Assembly (NCBI GenBank): GCA_001421175.1 | Contig: LJKL01000009.1 | Span: 62,001 to 126,000, forward strand | Reading direction: 5' to 3' | DNA from: Methanomassiliicoccales archaeon RumEn M2 | GTDB taxonomy: Archaea > Thermoplasmatota > Thermoplasmata > Methanomassiliicoccales > Methanomethylophilaceae | Length of the DNA stretch: 64,000 nucleotides | Shown: piece after piece, positions 27,816 through 36,395 of the stretch | Layout of the letters: each line of letters opens with the position of its first letter | Position numbering within the stretch: position 1 is the first letter of the stretch | Program-made: the position numbers and the translations under genes | The notes under the pieces: model-generated | Told to the model about the DNA's origin: nothing | What the model saw: only the letters and a program-made list of their open reading frames with translations | Database searches by the model: none

Positions 27816-28901
27816 ATGCCGCACATCAGACTTGAGAACATAACGATGAGGTTCGGTGACATAACCGCCGTCAGCGACATCGATTTGGAGATCCGTGACG
27901 GGGAGTACGTCACAATACTGGGACCGTCCGGATGCGGCAAGACGACCCTGATCAAGATAGTGGCAGGCATATTGCGCCCCACGGACGGCAAGATATTCGT
28001 CGACGGTAAGGATGTGACCAAAGTTCCTTTGGAGGACAGGGATACAGGATACGTTTTCCAGAACATCGCCCTGTTCCCCCACATGACTATACGCGGGAAT
28101 GCGGAGTACGGGCCGAAGGTGCATTCCGTTGAAGAAGGGCAGGCCGAGTCCACAGCGGATGAGTACCTGAGGCTGGTGGACATGCTGGACAAAGCAGGTC
28201 ATTTCCCCAAGGAGCTCTCCGGGGGAGACCAGCAGAAGGCAGCATTGGCCAGAGCGCTGGCGTCCGGTTCCAGGATGCTGATGCTGGATGAGCCCCTGTC
28301 GGCTCTGGATGCAAGGGTGCGTATGGAGCTGAGATATGAGATAAGGCGCATAGTCAAGCGTCTGGGCATAACGGTTCTGCATGTGACCCACGATCAGGAG
28401 GAGGCCATGTCCGTCTCGGACAGGATAATCCTGATGCGGAAGGGCAGGATATTCGAGACAGGCACGCCTCTGGATATGTACAGATCTCCGAAAAGCATAT
28501 TCGCTGCGTACTTCATAGGCGAAACGAATCTTATGGAGTGCACCGTCGAGAGCAAGAGGAAAGGCGGAGGCGTCATCCTTAGATTAAGGAACGACGTTCC
28601 TGTAAACGTTTCCAAATCCAAGGCGAATGTGGGCGAAATAGCGATCCTCTCGGTGCGCCCGGAGCACGTGTACACGGCGACGGACGGGCTTAAGGCACAT
28701 GTGAGGGATGTCGTGTTCATGGGAACATATTGGCGCGTGAGGACGGAAGCAGAGTCCCAGGACTATGTGGACTACAACATACCTGCCGATTCGCAAGTGC
28801 CGGAGATAGGAGAGGAAGTGTACTTGGTGTTCAACAAGAAGGCCTCAAGGGTGTTCAAGAGGCCCAAGGAAGGATTAACGGAGGCGATTAAGCTTGAGTG
28901 A
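27816..28901 (+). CDS. ABC importer ATPase, second copy
   Basis: This 361-aa ATPase has Walker A GPSGCGKTT, the signature LSGGDQQKAALARA, Walker B MLMLDEPLSALDARVR and the H-loop HVTHDQEEA. The third signature position is Asp where the first ATPase has Gln. A C-terminal regulatory domain follows (SVRPEHVYTATDGLKAHV). The gene begins directly after the first ATPase stop. Two complete but distinct ATPases for one fused permease are unusual; most such importers use one homodimer. Confidence 0.92.
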   Translation: MPHIRLENITMRFGDITAVSDIDLEIRDGEYVTILGPSGCGKTTLIKIVAGILRPTDGKIFVDGKDVTKVPLEDRDTGYVFQNIALFPHMTIRGNAEYGPKVHSVEEGQAESTADEYLRLVDMLDKAGHFPKELSGGDQQKAALARALASGSRMLMLDEPLSALDARVRMELRYEIRRIVKRLGITVLHVTHDQEEAMSVSDRIILMRKGRIFETGTPLDMYRSPKSIFAAYFIGETNLMECTVESKRKGGGVILRLRNDVPVNVSKSKANVGEIAILSVRPEHVYTATDGLKAHVRDVVFMGTYWRVRTEAESQDYVDYNIPADSQVPEIGEEVYLVFNKKASRVFKRPKEGLTEAIKLE

Positions 28902-29571
28902 TATGAAGGACATGCTGGAATGGTTCTCCAGGAGGACCGGCGGAGTGGTGCAGAAGGGCAGCAGGAGCCATGGCCTGATAGTTCTTGATACGGTGGTGGA
29001 ACTGGAGAAGGCTCTGAAAGCCATATCCGAAGGGGACAAACAGACCGCGCTCAAGTGCATAGACCGGGTGATACTCAACGAGAGGGAGGCAGACCGCATA
29101 GAGGATACCCTCTGCAAGGAGATCGTCGAAGGGTCCCTGAAGAGCCAGGAGAGAGAGGACCTCCTTCATCTCATCAAGAAGACCGATAAGATATCGGACA
29201 AGGCCAATGATGCAGGCCTGTACCTGCAGCTGATCATCGAAACGGAAACCGAGGTTCCCAAATACCTTTGGGATGCCGCGAAGCAGATGGCCTCGGAGCT
29301 TGTCCTGTCCGTCAGGCTTCTGATCATGGCATTCGAGAATATGGGGAAGAACAATGTTGAGGTTCAAAGGCACATCGGTTCGATAAATGATCAGGAACGC
29401 CTCATAGATCAGATGGATTATGCCAACTTCAGAATGATACTCATGTCGGATATGGATCACAAGGGGATCCTTCTCATGCGCGGTCTTACTGAATCGTTGG
29501 AGAAGGCAGCGGACGCAAGCAATTCCTGCGCGGAGACTTTGACTGTGCTGATTATAGCCAGAGGTGCATAA
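28894..29571 (+). CDS. DUF47/PhoU-like protein
   Basis: This 225-aa all-helical protein is of the PhoU-like DUF47 family (WFSRRTGGVVQKGSRSHG, CIDRVILNEREADRIEDTL, LIKKTDKISDKANDAG). Relatives accompany phosphate transporters and are thought to control them through metal-bound helical bundles. The TTG start at 28894 is supported by GGAGGCG seven bases upstream; ATG 28903 is too far from it. The gene overlaps the second ATPase stop by eight bases, so it belongs to the importer operon. This hints at a phosphorus-containing substrate, which is inference only. Confidence 0.85.
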   Translation: MSDMKDMLEWFSRRTGGVVQKGSRSHGLIVLDTVVELEKALKAISEGDKQTALKCIDRVILNEREADRIEDTLCKEIVEGSLKSQEREDLLHLIKKTDKISDKANDAGLYLQLIIETETEVPKYLWDAAKQMASELVLSVRLLIMAFENMGKNNVEVQRHIGSINDQERLIDQMDYANFRMILMSDMDHKGILLMRGLTESLEKAADASNSCAETLTVLIIARGA

Positions 29572-29572
29572 C

Positions 29573-30934
29573 TTGGCTAAACGCCTGTTCGGCACGAACG
29601 GTGTGCGCGGTGTTGTCAACGACGATATGACATCGGAACTGGGGCTTCGTCTTGGCAAGGCGATAGGCGAATTCTTCGGAGGGACCGTGGCGATAGCCTC
29701 TGACACCAGGGTGTCAGGGGATATGATAAAATCCGCTGTGTCAGCAGGGCTCATGGCCATGGGATGCAGGGTGCTGGATCTCGGAGTGATCCCCACCCCG
29801 GCGATACAGTACTTCGTGAAGACCCACAATCATGTTTCCGGAGGCGTGATGATAACCGCTTCTCACAATCCTCCCGAGTTCAACGGCATAAAATGCATCG
29901 CTCCAGACGGTACGGAGCTGCACCGGTCTGACGAGGAGCAGATCGAGAAGAAATACGAAGAGGATGTCCCCTGCAAACCCTGGAGTGAGGTCGGCACGAG
30001 AGACGAGGTCCTGGGAGCTGCCGATTCCTATGTTGATGCGGTGGTGTCCCTGGTGGATTCGGAGACGATAAGGGCTGCCAACCTGGTCGCGGTGCTGGAT
30101 TGTGCCAACGGCGCAGCCTATTATACGGCACCCCTGCTGCTCAGCAAACTCAATGTGAGGGCGATAACCCTCAACGCCAACCCCCAAGGTGAGTTCCCGG
30201 GCCACCCCAGCGAGCCTACTGAGGATAACCTTGCGATTCTGATAGAGACCATCAAGCACACGAAAGCAGACATAGGGATAGCTCATGACGGGGACGCGGA
30301 CAGGACCGTATTCATAACCGAGAAAGGAGAATTCATCAGCGGAGACAAGAGCCTGGCACTTATGGCGGAGATGGCTGTTTCCAAGAAAGGGGGAGGTAAG
30401 ATAGTCACTCCCGTAAGTTCTTCCTCAATGGTAGAGGATGTTGTGGTCAAGGCGGGCGGAGAGGTGATATACACCGCTGTCGGGTCCCCGGTGGTCGCCA
30501 GGAAGATGATCGATACGGATGCGATCTTCGGAGGCGAGGAGAACGGCGGACTGATATTCCCTGATATGCAGTACTGCAGGGACGGCGCCATGACCGCAGC
30601 CAAGATGCTGGAGTACATAGCCGATAAAGGCTCCCTGCAGGAAAGGATAGATGCGCTGCCCGCTTATTTCACTGACAAGAGGAAATTGGAGTGCCCTGCG
30701 GAGATGAGGGAAAGCCTCATGGAGCACCTGAAGAAGCTCAATGCCGCCAGGACCACGGATTCTACTGACGGGTTAAAGATAATCTATCCGGACGGGTGGG
30801 TTCTCCTCAGACCTTCCGGCACGGAGCAGATATTCAGGATATACTCCGAAGCCAAGGATACGGAGACGGCAGAGAAGAGAGGAGCTTACTATGAAGGGAT
30901 AGTGAAGGACTTCCTCAATTCCTACAAGATCTGA
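29573..30934 (+). CDS. glmM: phosphohexomutase (phosphoglucosamine/phosphomannomutase type)
   Basis: This enzyme of about 453 aa interconverts hexose 1- and 6-phosphates. All catalytic sites are present: LFGTNGVRGVVND, the phosphoserine loop MITASHNPPEFNG, the metal loop AHDGDADRT and the C-terminal phosphate loop RPSGTEQIFRIYSEA. Family members in archaea act on glucosamine-, mannose- or glucose-phosphate, and the substrate preference cannot be read here. The TTG start at 29573 has AGAGGTG six bases upstream and lies two bases after the DUF47 gene. It converges with speB, the ends overlapping by 20 bases. A degenerate paralogue is at 45524. Confidence 0.92.
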   Translation: MAKRLFGTNGVRGVVNDDMTSELGLRLGKAIGEFFGGTVAIASDTRVSGDMIKSAVSAGLMAMGCRVLDLGVIPTPAIQYFVKTHNHVSGGVMITASHNPPEFNGIKCIAPDGTELHRSDEEQIEKKYEEDVPCKPWSEVGTRDEVLGAADSYVDAVVSLVDSETIRAANLVAVLDCANGAAYYTAPLLLSKLNVRAITLNANPQGEFPGHPSEPTEDNLAILIETIKHTKADIGIAHDGDADRTVFITEKGEFISGDKSLALMAEMAVSKKGGGKIVTPVSSSSMVEDVVVKAGGEVIYTAVGSPVVARKMIDTDAIFGGEENGGLIFPDMQYCRDGAMTAAKMLEYIADKGSLQERIDALPAYFTDKRKLECPAEMRESLMEHLKKLNAARTTDSTDGLKIIYPDGWVLLRPSGTEQIFRIYSEAKDTETAEKRGAYYEGIVKDFLNSYKI

Positions 30935-31766
30935 CCGCGATAACTTCCTTGATCATCCTGGCTGCAAGCAGGGACGTCGTACCGCCGGGGTCGGCGGGAG
31001 GACAGACCTCAGTGACATCGAATCCCACCAGGCGGTCTCCCAGCAGGTTTATGGCCTTCTTGACATCCATCGGCGTAAGACCGAAAGGCTCCGGTGTGCC
31101 GGTACCGGGAGCGTAAGCGGGATCGATGCCGTCTATATCCAGAGTCAGGTAGATGCCTTCGCATCTCACGCTTTCCATGGCCTTCCTGACAGCCTTCTCG
31201 ATCCCGAATTCCATTATCTCGTATGAATCTATGAATCTGATCGGATCATCCCGATCCAGTTCCTCTTCGGAAACGGACCTGACTCCCAGAACGAAAACGT
31301 TGTCCAGGCCCAGGTGCTCTGCAGCTCTGCGCGTTATGCAGGCGTGGCTCTCCCTGCACCCGAGATACTCATCCCTGGAGTCCAGATGGGCATCGATGGA
31401 TATCAGGGCTATGCTCTTCTCCTTGAAGCAGCGAATGATCGGTATGTTCACGGAGTGCTCGCCGCCCATGGCTATCGTGAACTTGCCGTCCCTTACGGCA
31501 GGGCCCATGACGAAACCGACCTCGTCCATCATGTCCCCGGGGAGCAGGAAATCGTCGCAGTCCCCGTAGTCGTACAAAGCGGCGTCGTAGCGACCGTGCT
31601 CGTAATGGGTCCTCTCGAAATTATATGATGCGCGCCTTATGGCGGCAGGGGCCTCCCTGGCCCCGGCTCTGAAACTGGCGGTTCTGTCGAAGGGTATGCC
31701 GTACAGGCAGAAATCCGCATCGTTGTAGGATGCCTCAGCATCTGCGAAAGAGGTACCCTGGGGCAT
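30915..31766 (-). CDS. speB: agmatinase (ureohydrolase family)
   Basis: This 283-aa manganese enzyme splits agmatine into putrescine and urea. Metal ligands are visible in GGEHSV (His 104), SIDAHLDSR (Asp 125, His 127, Asp 129) and LDIDGIDPAYAPGTGTPEP (two Asp). It begins one base after the aIF5A stop codon. In archaea that lack deoxyhypusine from spermidine alone, agmatine conjugates take part in modifying aIF5A, so the pairing is functionally sensible and recurs in other genomes. Its 3' end overlaps glmM on the other strand. Confidence 0.93.
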   Translation of the reverse strand: MPQGTSFADAEASYNDADFCLYGIPFDRTASFRAGAREAPAAIRRASYNFERTHYEHGRYDAALYDYGDCDDFLLPGDMMDEVGFVMGPAVRDGKFTIAMGGEHSVNIPIIRCFKEKSIALISIDAHLDSRDEYLGCRESHACITRRAAEHLGLDNVFVLGVRSVSEEELDRDDPIRFIDSYEIMEFGIEKAVRKAMESVRCEGIYLTLDIDGIDPAYAPGTGTPEPFGLTPMDVKKAINLLGDRLVGFDVTEVCPPADPGGTTSLLAARMIKEVIAVRSCRN

Positions 31767-31767
31767 C

Positions 31768-32157
31768 TCACATCAGCTTCATTCTGTCCATGGCCACGAG
31801 ATACATTATCTCGCCGCCCTCTTCGAGAACGGACTCATGGTCTGCGTTGATGGCCATGCTGAATGTCTCGAAGGTCTCCAGATCCATGATCTGGACCTCG
31901 TCGCCGTGTATGGCGAGGACCTGTGCCTTCCTCTTGTCGATCATAGGGACCTGCACTTTGGTGCTGACAGGGCCCACAAGGGATTTTTTGGAACCTGAGA
32001 AAATGCTCACAGCATCGATGTTGGCCTTGGCTGACCCGTGCTTCCCGGGCTTGGATGTGGATATCGAGATTATTTTACAAGGCTCGTCATCGATGTTAAC
32101 GTACCTTCCGACTTTCAGTTCCCTTATTTCCTTTGCTTCCCAATCTCCACCGCCCAT
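31768..32157 (-). CDS. eif5A: translation factor aIF5A
   Basis: This 129-aa factor helps the ribosome through difficult peptide bonds. The N-terminal SH3-like domain carries the modification loop SISTSKPGKHGSAK, in which Lys 39 would become (deoxy)hypusine. An OB-fold C-terminal domain follows (VQVPMIDKRKAQVLAIHGDEVQIMD). GAGGAAAT seven bases before ATG is the ribosome site. A TATA-like TAATTATAA follows the nop5 stop, so the aIF5A-speB pair has its own promoter. The leader holds a small CGGGA/TCCCG hairpin. Confidence 0.95.
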   Translation of the reverse strand: MGGGDWEAKEIRELKVGRYVNIDDEPCKIISISTSKPGKHGSAKANIDAVSIFSGSKKSLVGPVSTKVQVPMIDKRKAQVLAIHGDEVQIMDLETFETFSMAINADHESVLEEGGEIMYLVAMDRMKLM

Positions 32158-32233
32158 ATGATTTCCTCTTGACTATTATTCAGATCGGGACAGCTCCCGT
32201 CTATCACGTGCCCTATTGACATCGAGCTTATAA

Positions 32234-33334
32234 TTATTTCTTGGAGAACCGGTCGGTTCTGCGTCCGCCCTGGGACTTTGTCGCTCCCTTTCCGTCTTTC
32301 CTTTTGGGCGAGGCCTTCTTGGGCGGTTCGGGATATCTGCGTTTGATGTCCGCGAGTCTGCTCTCGAATTCGCTTACGAGCAGATCCCCTCTGTACTCCC
32401 CGCCGCAATTGTCGATCTTCGCTGCGATAAGCGCCTTGCCCGCAAGCGATCTGGCTATTTTGCCCCTTTGCCAAAAGGGGGCGGTGTGAACGGAAGGGTG
32501 CTGATAGAGCACTCCGTGCTTAGGCGGCCGTTTCCCTGACTTGAGATGCCTGAACATGGCCTTCTCCGCGCCCATCAGCTGTACTGTCGATGACGGCAGC
32601 GATGCCAGCCTCCCCAGCCCTCCGGCCAGGGATATCAGCCTTGCGGACAGCGGACCGCCCAGCAGCGCGCACATGTTAGGGCACGAAACTGATACGATAT
32701 CGGAGATGTAATCCTCCGTTCTCTCTTTGCTCATGTAGACAGAGCACAGCGTACCGGCGAGATCCCTTACGGCCGCAAGGTCCTCCGGGTCCATATCGGA
32801 GCCTATGGACTCTATGTCCAATTCCAGTGCGGATATGACCGATCCCCTGTCGCCGTGATCATTTATGGCTCTGGCATATCGTTCGTCCTTGGCGTAGTCC
32901 GCAAGCTCCGGGAAATGCATGCCGTACCATTCGTGGAGCCTTTCGCTCATCAGGTTCGCCGTCTCGATCAGATCATCCAGGCTCCTTATCGCCTGTACCA
33001 GGTTCCTGTCCCGCGGAATAGGCTCGGACGTCCTGAGCTTCGCAAGCCCCATCATGGCCTCGTGCATGAGGTCCGAGGGGAATCCGAAGGATTCCGCTCT
33101 TATGAAAGAGGAATCGAAGAAAACGGGCTTTCCCAGCTCGGACTGCCTCCTTTCTGAGACCTCGAACTTCTCACGGCCTTGTGCCAACTCCCTCTCTTCA
33201 GGTAAAAGACCCCCCCTCTGCATTATCGCCAGCTTCTCGGATATGGCGGCCGCATCCTTCGGCATCAGGCGTTTATCCAGTATTCTGCTCCCATCGCAAA
33301 GGAAGACTCCGAACCATTTCGTTACAAGTATCAT
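32234..33334 (-). CDS. nop5: box C/D sRNP core protein Nop5
   Basis: This 366-aa protein scaffolds the RNA-guided 2'-O-methylation complex. The N-terminal domain (1-110) binds fibrillarin, a coiled coil follows (ELDIESIGSDMDPEDLAAVRDLAG), and the NOP domain has CPNMCALLGGPLSARLISLAGGLGRLASLPSS-type sequence with GAEKAMFRHL and PPKHGVLYQHP. The tail is Lys-rich (KKASPKRKDGKG). In most archaea the fibrillarin gene is adjacent. Here it lies about 9 kb away and is fused to a Nudix domain. nop5 overlaps the aldolase gene by four bases. Confidence 0.95.
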   Translation of the reverse strand: MILVTKWFGVFLCDGSRILDKRLMPKDAAAISEKLAIMQRGGLLPEERELAQGREKFEVSERRQSELGKPVFFDSSFIRAESFGFPSDLMHEAMMGLAKLRTSEPIPRDRNLVQAIRSLDDLIETANLMSERLHEWYGMHFPELADYAKDERYARAINDHGDRGSVISALELDIESIGSDMDPEDLAAVRDLAGTLCSVYMSKERTEDYISDIVSVSCPNMCALLGGPLSARLISLAGGLGRLASLPSSTVQLMGAEKAMFRHLKSGKRPPKHGVLYQHPSVHTAPFWQRGKIARSLAGKALIAAKIDNCGGEYRGDLLVSEFESRLADIKRRYPEPPKKASPKRKDGKGATKSQGGRRTDRFSKK

Positions 33335-33942
33335 GGTGCACCGCCCCTTATCTTGCTGATCTCTGCCCCGGGCAATCCTTCCGCCCCCCGGGTCAGTATC
33401 TGCAAATGGGCCTGGAACTCCAGCTCCTCCATGCGGTTATATGCTTCGATGAGGTCCCTGCCCTGTGTCAGTGCGCCGTGGCGGGCCATTGTCATGGCCA
33501 TATGGGAATGCCTTTCCCTCACGGCCTCCACAAGCTCTGCAGAACCGGGGGTGTGGTATTCCACCATCGGGACCTCTCCCAGAAGAATGATGCCCTCGGG
33601 CGTGAGGCTGCAATCCACCTTCTCTTCTCTGACGGCCAAGGCTGTGCAGTACAAGGGATGGCAATGGACCACAGCATTCACGGACGGGTTGGAATCGTAA
33701 AGAGCCAGATGCAGGAATCTTTCTATGGAGGGCGTTCCGCCCCCAAAGGGGGTCCCGTCCTTATCGATCCTTACTATCTCCTTCTCGGTCAGAAGACCCT
33801 TGTTCTTGCCGGAGGGGGTTATGAGGAAAGTGCCGTCATTCAGCCTCAGGCTCATATTCCCGCCGGCTGAGACCGTGAGACCTCTCTCATACAGCATCCT
33901 GCATACGCGGACCAGCTCCCTCCTCCCGTCGGGATCATTCAT
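33331..33942 (-). CDS. class II aldolase (fuculose-phosphate aldolase-like)
   Basis: This 203-aa zinc aldolase of the FucA/adducin family has the phosphate-binding SAGGNMSLR and TPSGKNKG, the catalytic Glu and metal His in PSIERFLHLALYDSNPSVNAVVHCHP-type sequence, and the late His in ARHGALTQG. It overlaps mtnA upstream and nop5 downstream by four bases each. Next to mtnA it probably cleaves 5-deoxyribulose 1-phosphate (or the methylthio analogue) to DHAP and an aldehyde, as shown for the methanogen and bacterial 5-deoxyadenosine salvage routes. The substrate is inferred from context. Confidence 0.88.
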   Translation of the reverse strand: MNDPDGRRELVRVCRMLYERGLTVSAGGNMSLRLNDGTFLITPSGKNKGLLTEKEIVRIDKDGTPFGGGTPSIERFLHLALYDSNPSVNAVVHCHPLYCTALAVREEKVDCSLTPEGIILLGEVPMVEYHTPGSAELVEAVRERHSHMAMTMARHGALTQGRDLIEAYNRMEELEFQAHLQILTRGAEGLPGAEISKIRGGAP

Positions 33943-34937
33943 CCCAGCACCTTCCGTATCTCATTCGGTTTCAGTATCCCTCTCTCGGTTATGAATCCGG
34001 TAACGTATTTGGCCGGTGTCATGTCAAATGACGGGTTCAGGGCTCTCGCCCCTTCGGGCGCTATCCTGACGCCGGATACCACGGTTATCTCTTCCTGGGA
34101 GCGGTACTCGATCTTTATGTCCTCTCCGCGGCGGGTGCTGAAGTCGAATGTCGATATGGGCGCCGCAACATAGAACGGAACTCCCAGTTCCTTTGCCAGA
34201 ACCGCCTTCTCGAAGGTCCCTATCTTGTTGGCGAAGTCCCCGTTGGCCGCTATCCTGTCAGCTCCGAGTATGACGAGATCGACACCGTCCCTCAGGAAGT
34301 GGCCGGAAGCCCCGTCAGGTATTATGGCGTGATCTATATCCTCCTGCAGAAGCTCCCAGGACGTCAGCTGCATCCCCTGAAGGCGCGGCCTTGTCTCGGA
34401 AACGTAGACGAAGAAGCGCTTCCCCTTCTCATGAGCCGCTCTCATCGGCGCAAGGGCCGTGCCCACGTCCACCGTTGCCAGGGCCCCGGCGTTGCAGTGG
34501 GTCATCACCTTCGCTCCATCCTTTATGAGCGGCTCGCCGTGCCGTCCTATCGCCAGGCACTTGTCGATGATGGTCTGCGCATAGGCATCCGCCGCTTCGA
34601 CGGGGTCTGCGCCTCCCCTCAGTGCGTCGGCCATGTGGTCCACGGCGTAGAACAGGTCGTAGGCAGTCGGTCTTGCTGCCTTTATGAACGCTGCGGCCTT
34701 CTCGATATCATCACCTTTAAGGGCGGCCAAGCACATTCCGTAGGCCGCAGTGGCACCTATTGAAGGGGCTCCCCTTGTGGTCATGTTGCTGATGGATTCT
34801 GCAACATCCCGATAGTTGTCAAAGGAGACGAACTCTAACTGTCTCGGCAGCTTCCTCTGATCGATCATGATGACTCTGCCTTCTTCGAACCAGACAGCTT
34901 TTATGTCCCTTACGCCACCCTCTGTTTTCGCCTTCAT
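33939..34937 (-). CDS. mtnA: methylthioribose-1-phosphate isomerase family protein
   Basis: This protein of about 332 aa is related to eIF2B subunits. It isomerises 5-methylthioribose 1-phosphate, and in methanogens also 5-deoxyribose 1-phosphate, to the ribulose form. Visible are TTRGAPSIGATAAYG, THCNAGALATVDVGTAL (catalytic Cys), ETRPRLQGMQLT, the catalytic Asp in ILGADRIAANGDFANKIGT and APISTFD. I use ATG 34937; a TTG two codons upstream is possible. It heads the mtnA-aldolase-nop5 unit and is divergent from the regulator at 35018. Confidence 0.92.
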   Translation of the reverse strand: MKAKTEGGVRDIKAVWFEEGRVIMIDQRKLPRQLEFVSFDNYRDVAESISNMTTRGAPSIGATAAYGMCLAALKGDDIEKAAAFIKAARPTAYDLFYAVDHMADALRGGADPVEAADAYAQTIIDKCLAIGRHGEPLIKDGAKVMTHCNAGALATVDVGTALAPMRAAHEKGKRFFVYVSETRPRLQGMQLTSWELLQEDIDHAIIPDGASGHFLRDGVDLVILGADRIAANGDFANKIGTFEKAVLAKELGVPFYVAAPISTFDFSTRRGEDIKIEYRSQEEITVVSGVRIAPEGARALNPSFDMTPAKYVTGFITERGILKPNEIRKVLG

Positions 34938-35002
34938 TCGCAAACCCTGATGCTGACGGCCTTCTTACGATTAATTGATATCGTTTATGGGCATCGGCAA
35001 TC

Positions 35003-35010
35003 TTTATAAC
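35003..35010 (+). promoter_or_regulatory. TATA box of the ArsR/V4R-like regulator gene
   Basis: TTTATAAC is centred near 35006, which predicts a transcript start near 35032. This lies after the first ATG (35018) and before a second in-frame ATG at 35048. Confidence 0.45.
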
Positions 35011-35017
35011 TTGGCAA

Positions 35018-35794
35018 ATGAGTATATTGGATGTGTCGAAAAGCAACATGTCCCACTCCGGTTTTGATATCTACTCGACCGTTGTGAACGGGAAACCGGA
35101 GCTGGTGCAGGTTTCTGAACCCCTGCATCAGAGCATACTACAGAATCTTTCTGATAAGAACATGTCGTCGTCAGAGATATCAGAGGCGACAGGCAAAGCG
35201 CAGTCCACGTTATCCGTGCACTTGGATTCTCTTGTCTCAAGGGGTCTGATAAAGTCCGAGCCGGACCCGAATGACAGCAGGAGGAAGATATTCTCCGTAT
35301 CGTCCACCAAGGTTGCGTACTCAACCGACGCGTCGAAGGAAGGGATAAGCGTATTCTACGACATGGTCGATGAAACGGTCAAATGTGAGCCGGAGGCGTA
35401 TTACAAGACGTTCCTGCGCACTCTTCTGGTGGAGTGCGAGGCTTACGGTATGCACATAGGTCCTGCCCTGGAGAAGATAGGGGAGGCCATGGCGGTGAGA
35501 ATGGCAGCAGAGATCCCGCCCGGCAAGCTGGAGGACGTGATATCCTATGTTCAGGACTTCTATGAGAAGAACGGGATGGGGGAGGTCTGCATCTATACAT
35601 TCCTTCCTCTGACCATCATAATCCGGGACACGGAGACATATCCGTTCAAGATAGACTCGATAGCCCAGTTCAGCCACGGCCTATTCAGGAAGGTCCTGTC
35701 CGAGACAATGAAAAGAACCTATGTCATAACGAAGAGTGAGACGTTCGGTGCTGACAACAACTATTACAAATTCATAATCGAGCTCAAAGAGTGA
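35018..35794 (+). CDS. ArsR-type HTH regulator with C-terminal V4R-like domain
   Basis: This protein of up to 258 aa has an N-terminal winged HTH (LHQSILQNLSDKNMSSSEISEATGKAQSTLSVHLDSLVSRGLI) and a C-terminal domain of about 150 residues. That domain contains a conserved Cys (LLVECEAYG) and ends FGADNNYYKFIIEL, and it looks like the V4R/heme- or ligand-binding regulator domains of methanogens. The TATA position favours translation from ATG 35048 (248 aa). It is divergent from mtnA, so it may control the deoxyadenosine salvage genes. A small inverted repeat, ACGAT/ATCGT (34967-34984), lies between them. It converges with and overlaps the gene at 35784. Confidence 0.75.
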   Translation: MSILDVSKSNMSHSGFDIYSTVVNGKPELVQVSEPLHQSILQNLSDKNMSSSEISEATGKAQSTLSVHLDSLVSRGLIKSEPDPNDSRRKIFSVSSTKVAYSTDASKEGISVFYDMVDETVKCEPEAYYKTFLRTLLVECEAYGMHIGPALEKIGEAMAVRMAAEIPPGKLEDVISYVQDFYEKNGMGEVCIYTFLPLTIIIRDTETYPFKIDSIAQFSHGLFRKVLSETMKRTYVITKSETFGADNNYYKFIIELKE

Positions 35795-36395
35795 AGGTCA
35801 GCAGAACACCGTTCCCGAGGATCTCGGCGGATTCCAGTGTCATCTTCTTCATTATGGGGTCATCCCCGTCCGCCGGTGTGGGTGAGGCCTTGCCGCCTAT
35901 CACCCACGGCCCCACGAACACGGTGTACTTATCCACAAGGCCTGCTTTGAAGAACCTTGCGATGGTCTCCCCGCCGCCTTCCACCAATACACTGTCTATC
36001 CCAATCTCATCAAGGGCTTCCAGCATCACGTTGAGATCTAAAGGATCCCCTGCTCTCACGATCTCCTCCGCATCCCATTCCCTGTCGCAGGAGGAGGATG
36101 TGACCATTACCGTAGGTGCCCTCTCATCGAGAACCAGCGCATCGTCCGGTGTCCTTCCGTGAGGATCGATGACCACCCGCACGGGATTGTCATCGTAGCC
36201 GAGGCCCTTGACAGTCAGATGAGGATTGTCGGATATCACGGTCCCCACCCCTACCAGGATGGAGTCGTGCTCTCTTCTCAGATCCCGCACTCTGGCTATG
36301 TCCTCTTCTGAGGATATCCTCATCTGCTTCCTGTCGGGACCTGCGATCTTCCCGTCCGCCGACATGGCGCAGTTCACGTGTACGAAGGGCCTCAT
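35784..36395 (-). CDS. diaminohydroxyphosphoribosylaminopyrimidine reductase of riboflavin synthesis
   Basis: This 203-aa protein is of the RibD C-terminal/RIB7 (archaeal ArfC) family, which reduces the ribosyl side chain of the pyrimidine intermediate with NAD(P)H. The start VHVNCAMSADGKIAG, the ILVGVGTVISDNPHLTVK motif, RVVIDPHGRTP and VLVEGGGETIARFF are all typical. It overlaps the rtcA stop by four bases. Together with ribK at 116 it shows two separated riboflavin loci. Confidence 0.92.
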   Translation of the reverse strand: MRPFVHVNCAMSADGKIAGPDRKQMRISSEEDIARVRDLRREHDSILVGVGTVISDNPHLTVKGLGYDDNPVRVVIDPHGRTPDDALVLDERAPTVMVTSSSCDREWDAEEIVRAGDPLDLNVMLEALDEIGIDSVLVEGGGETIARFFKAGLVDKYTVFVGPWVIGGKASPTPADGDDPIMKKMTLESAEILGNGVLLTFTL

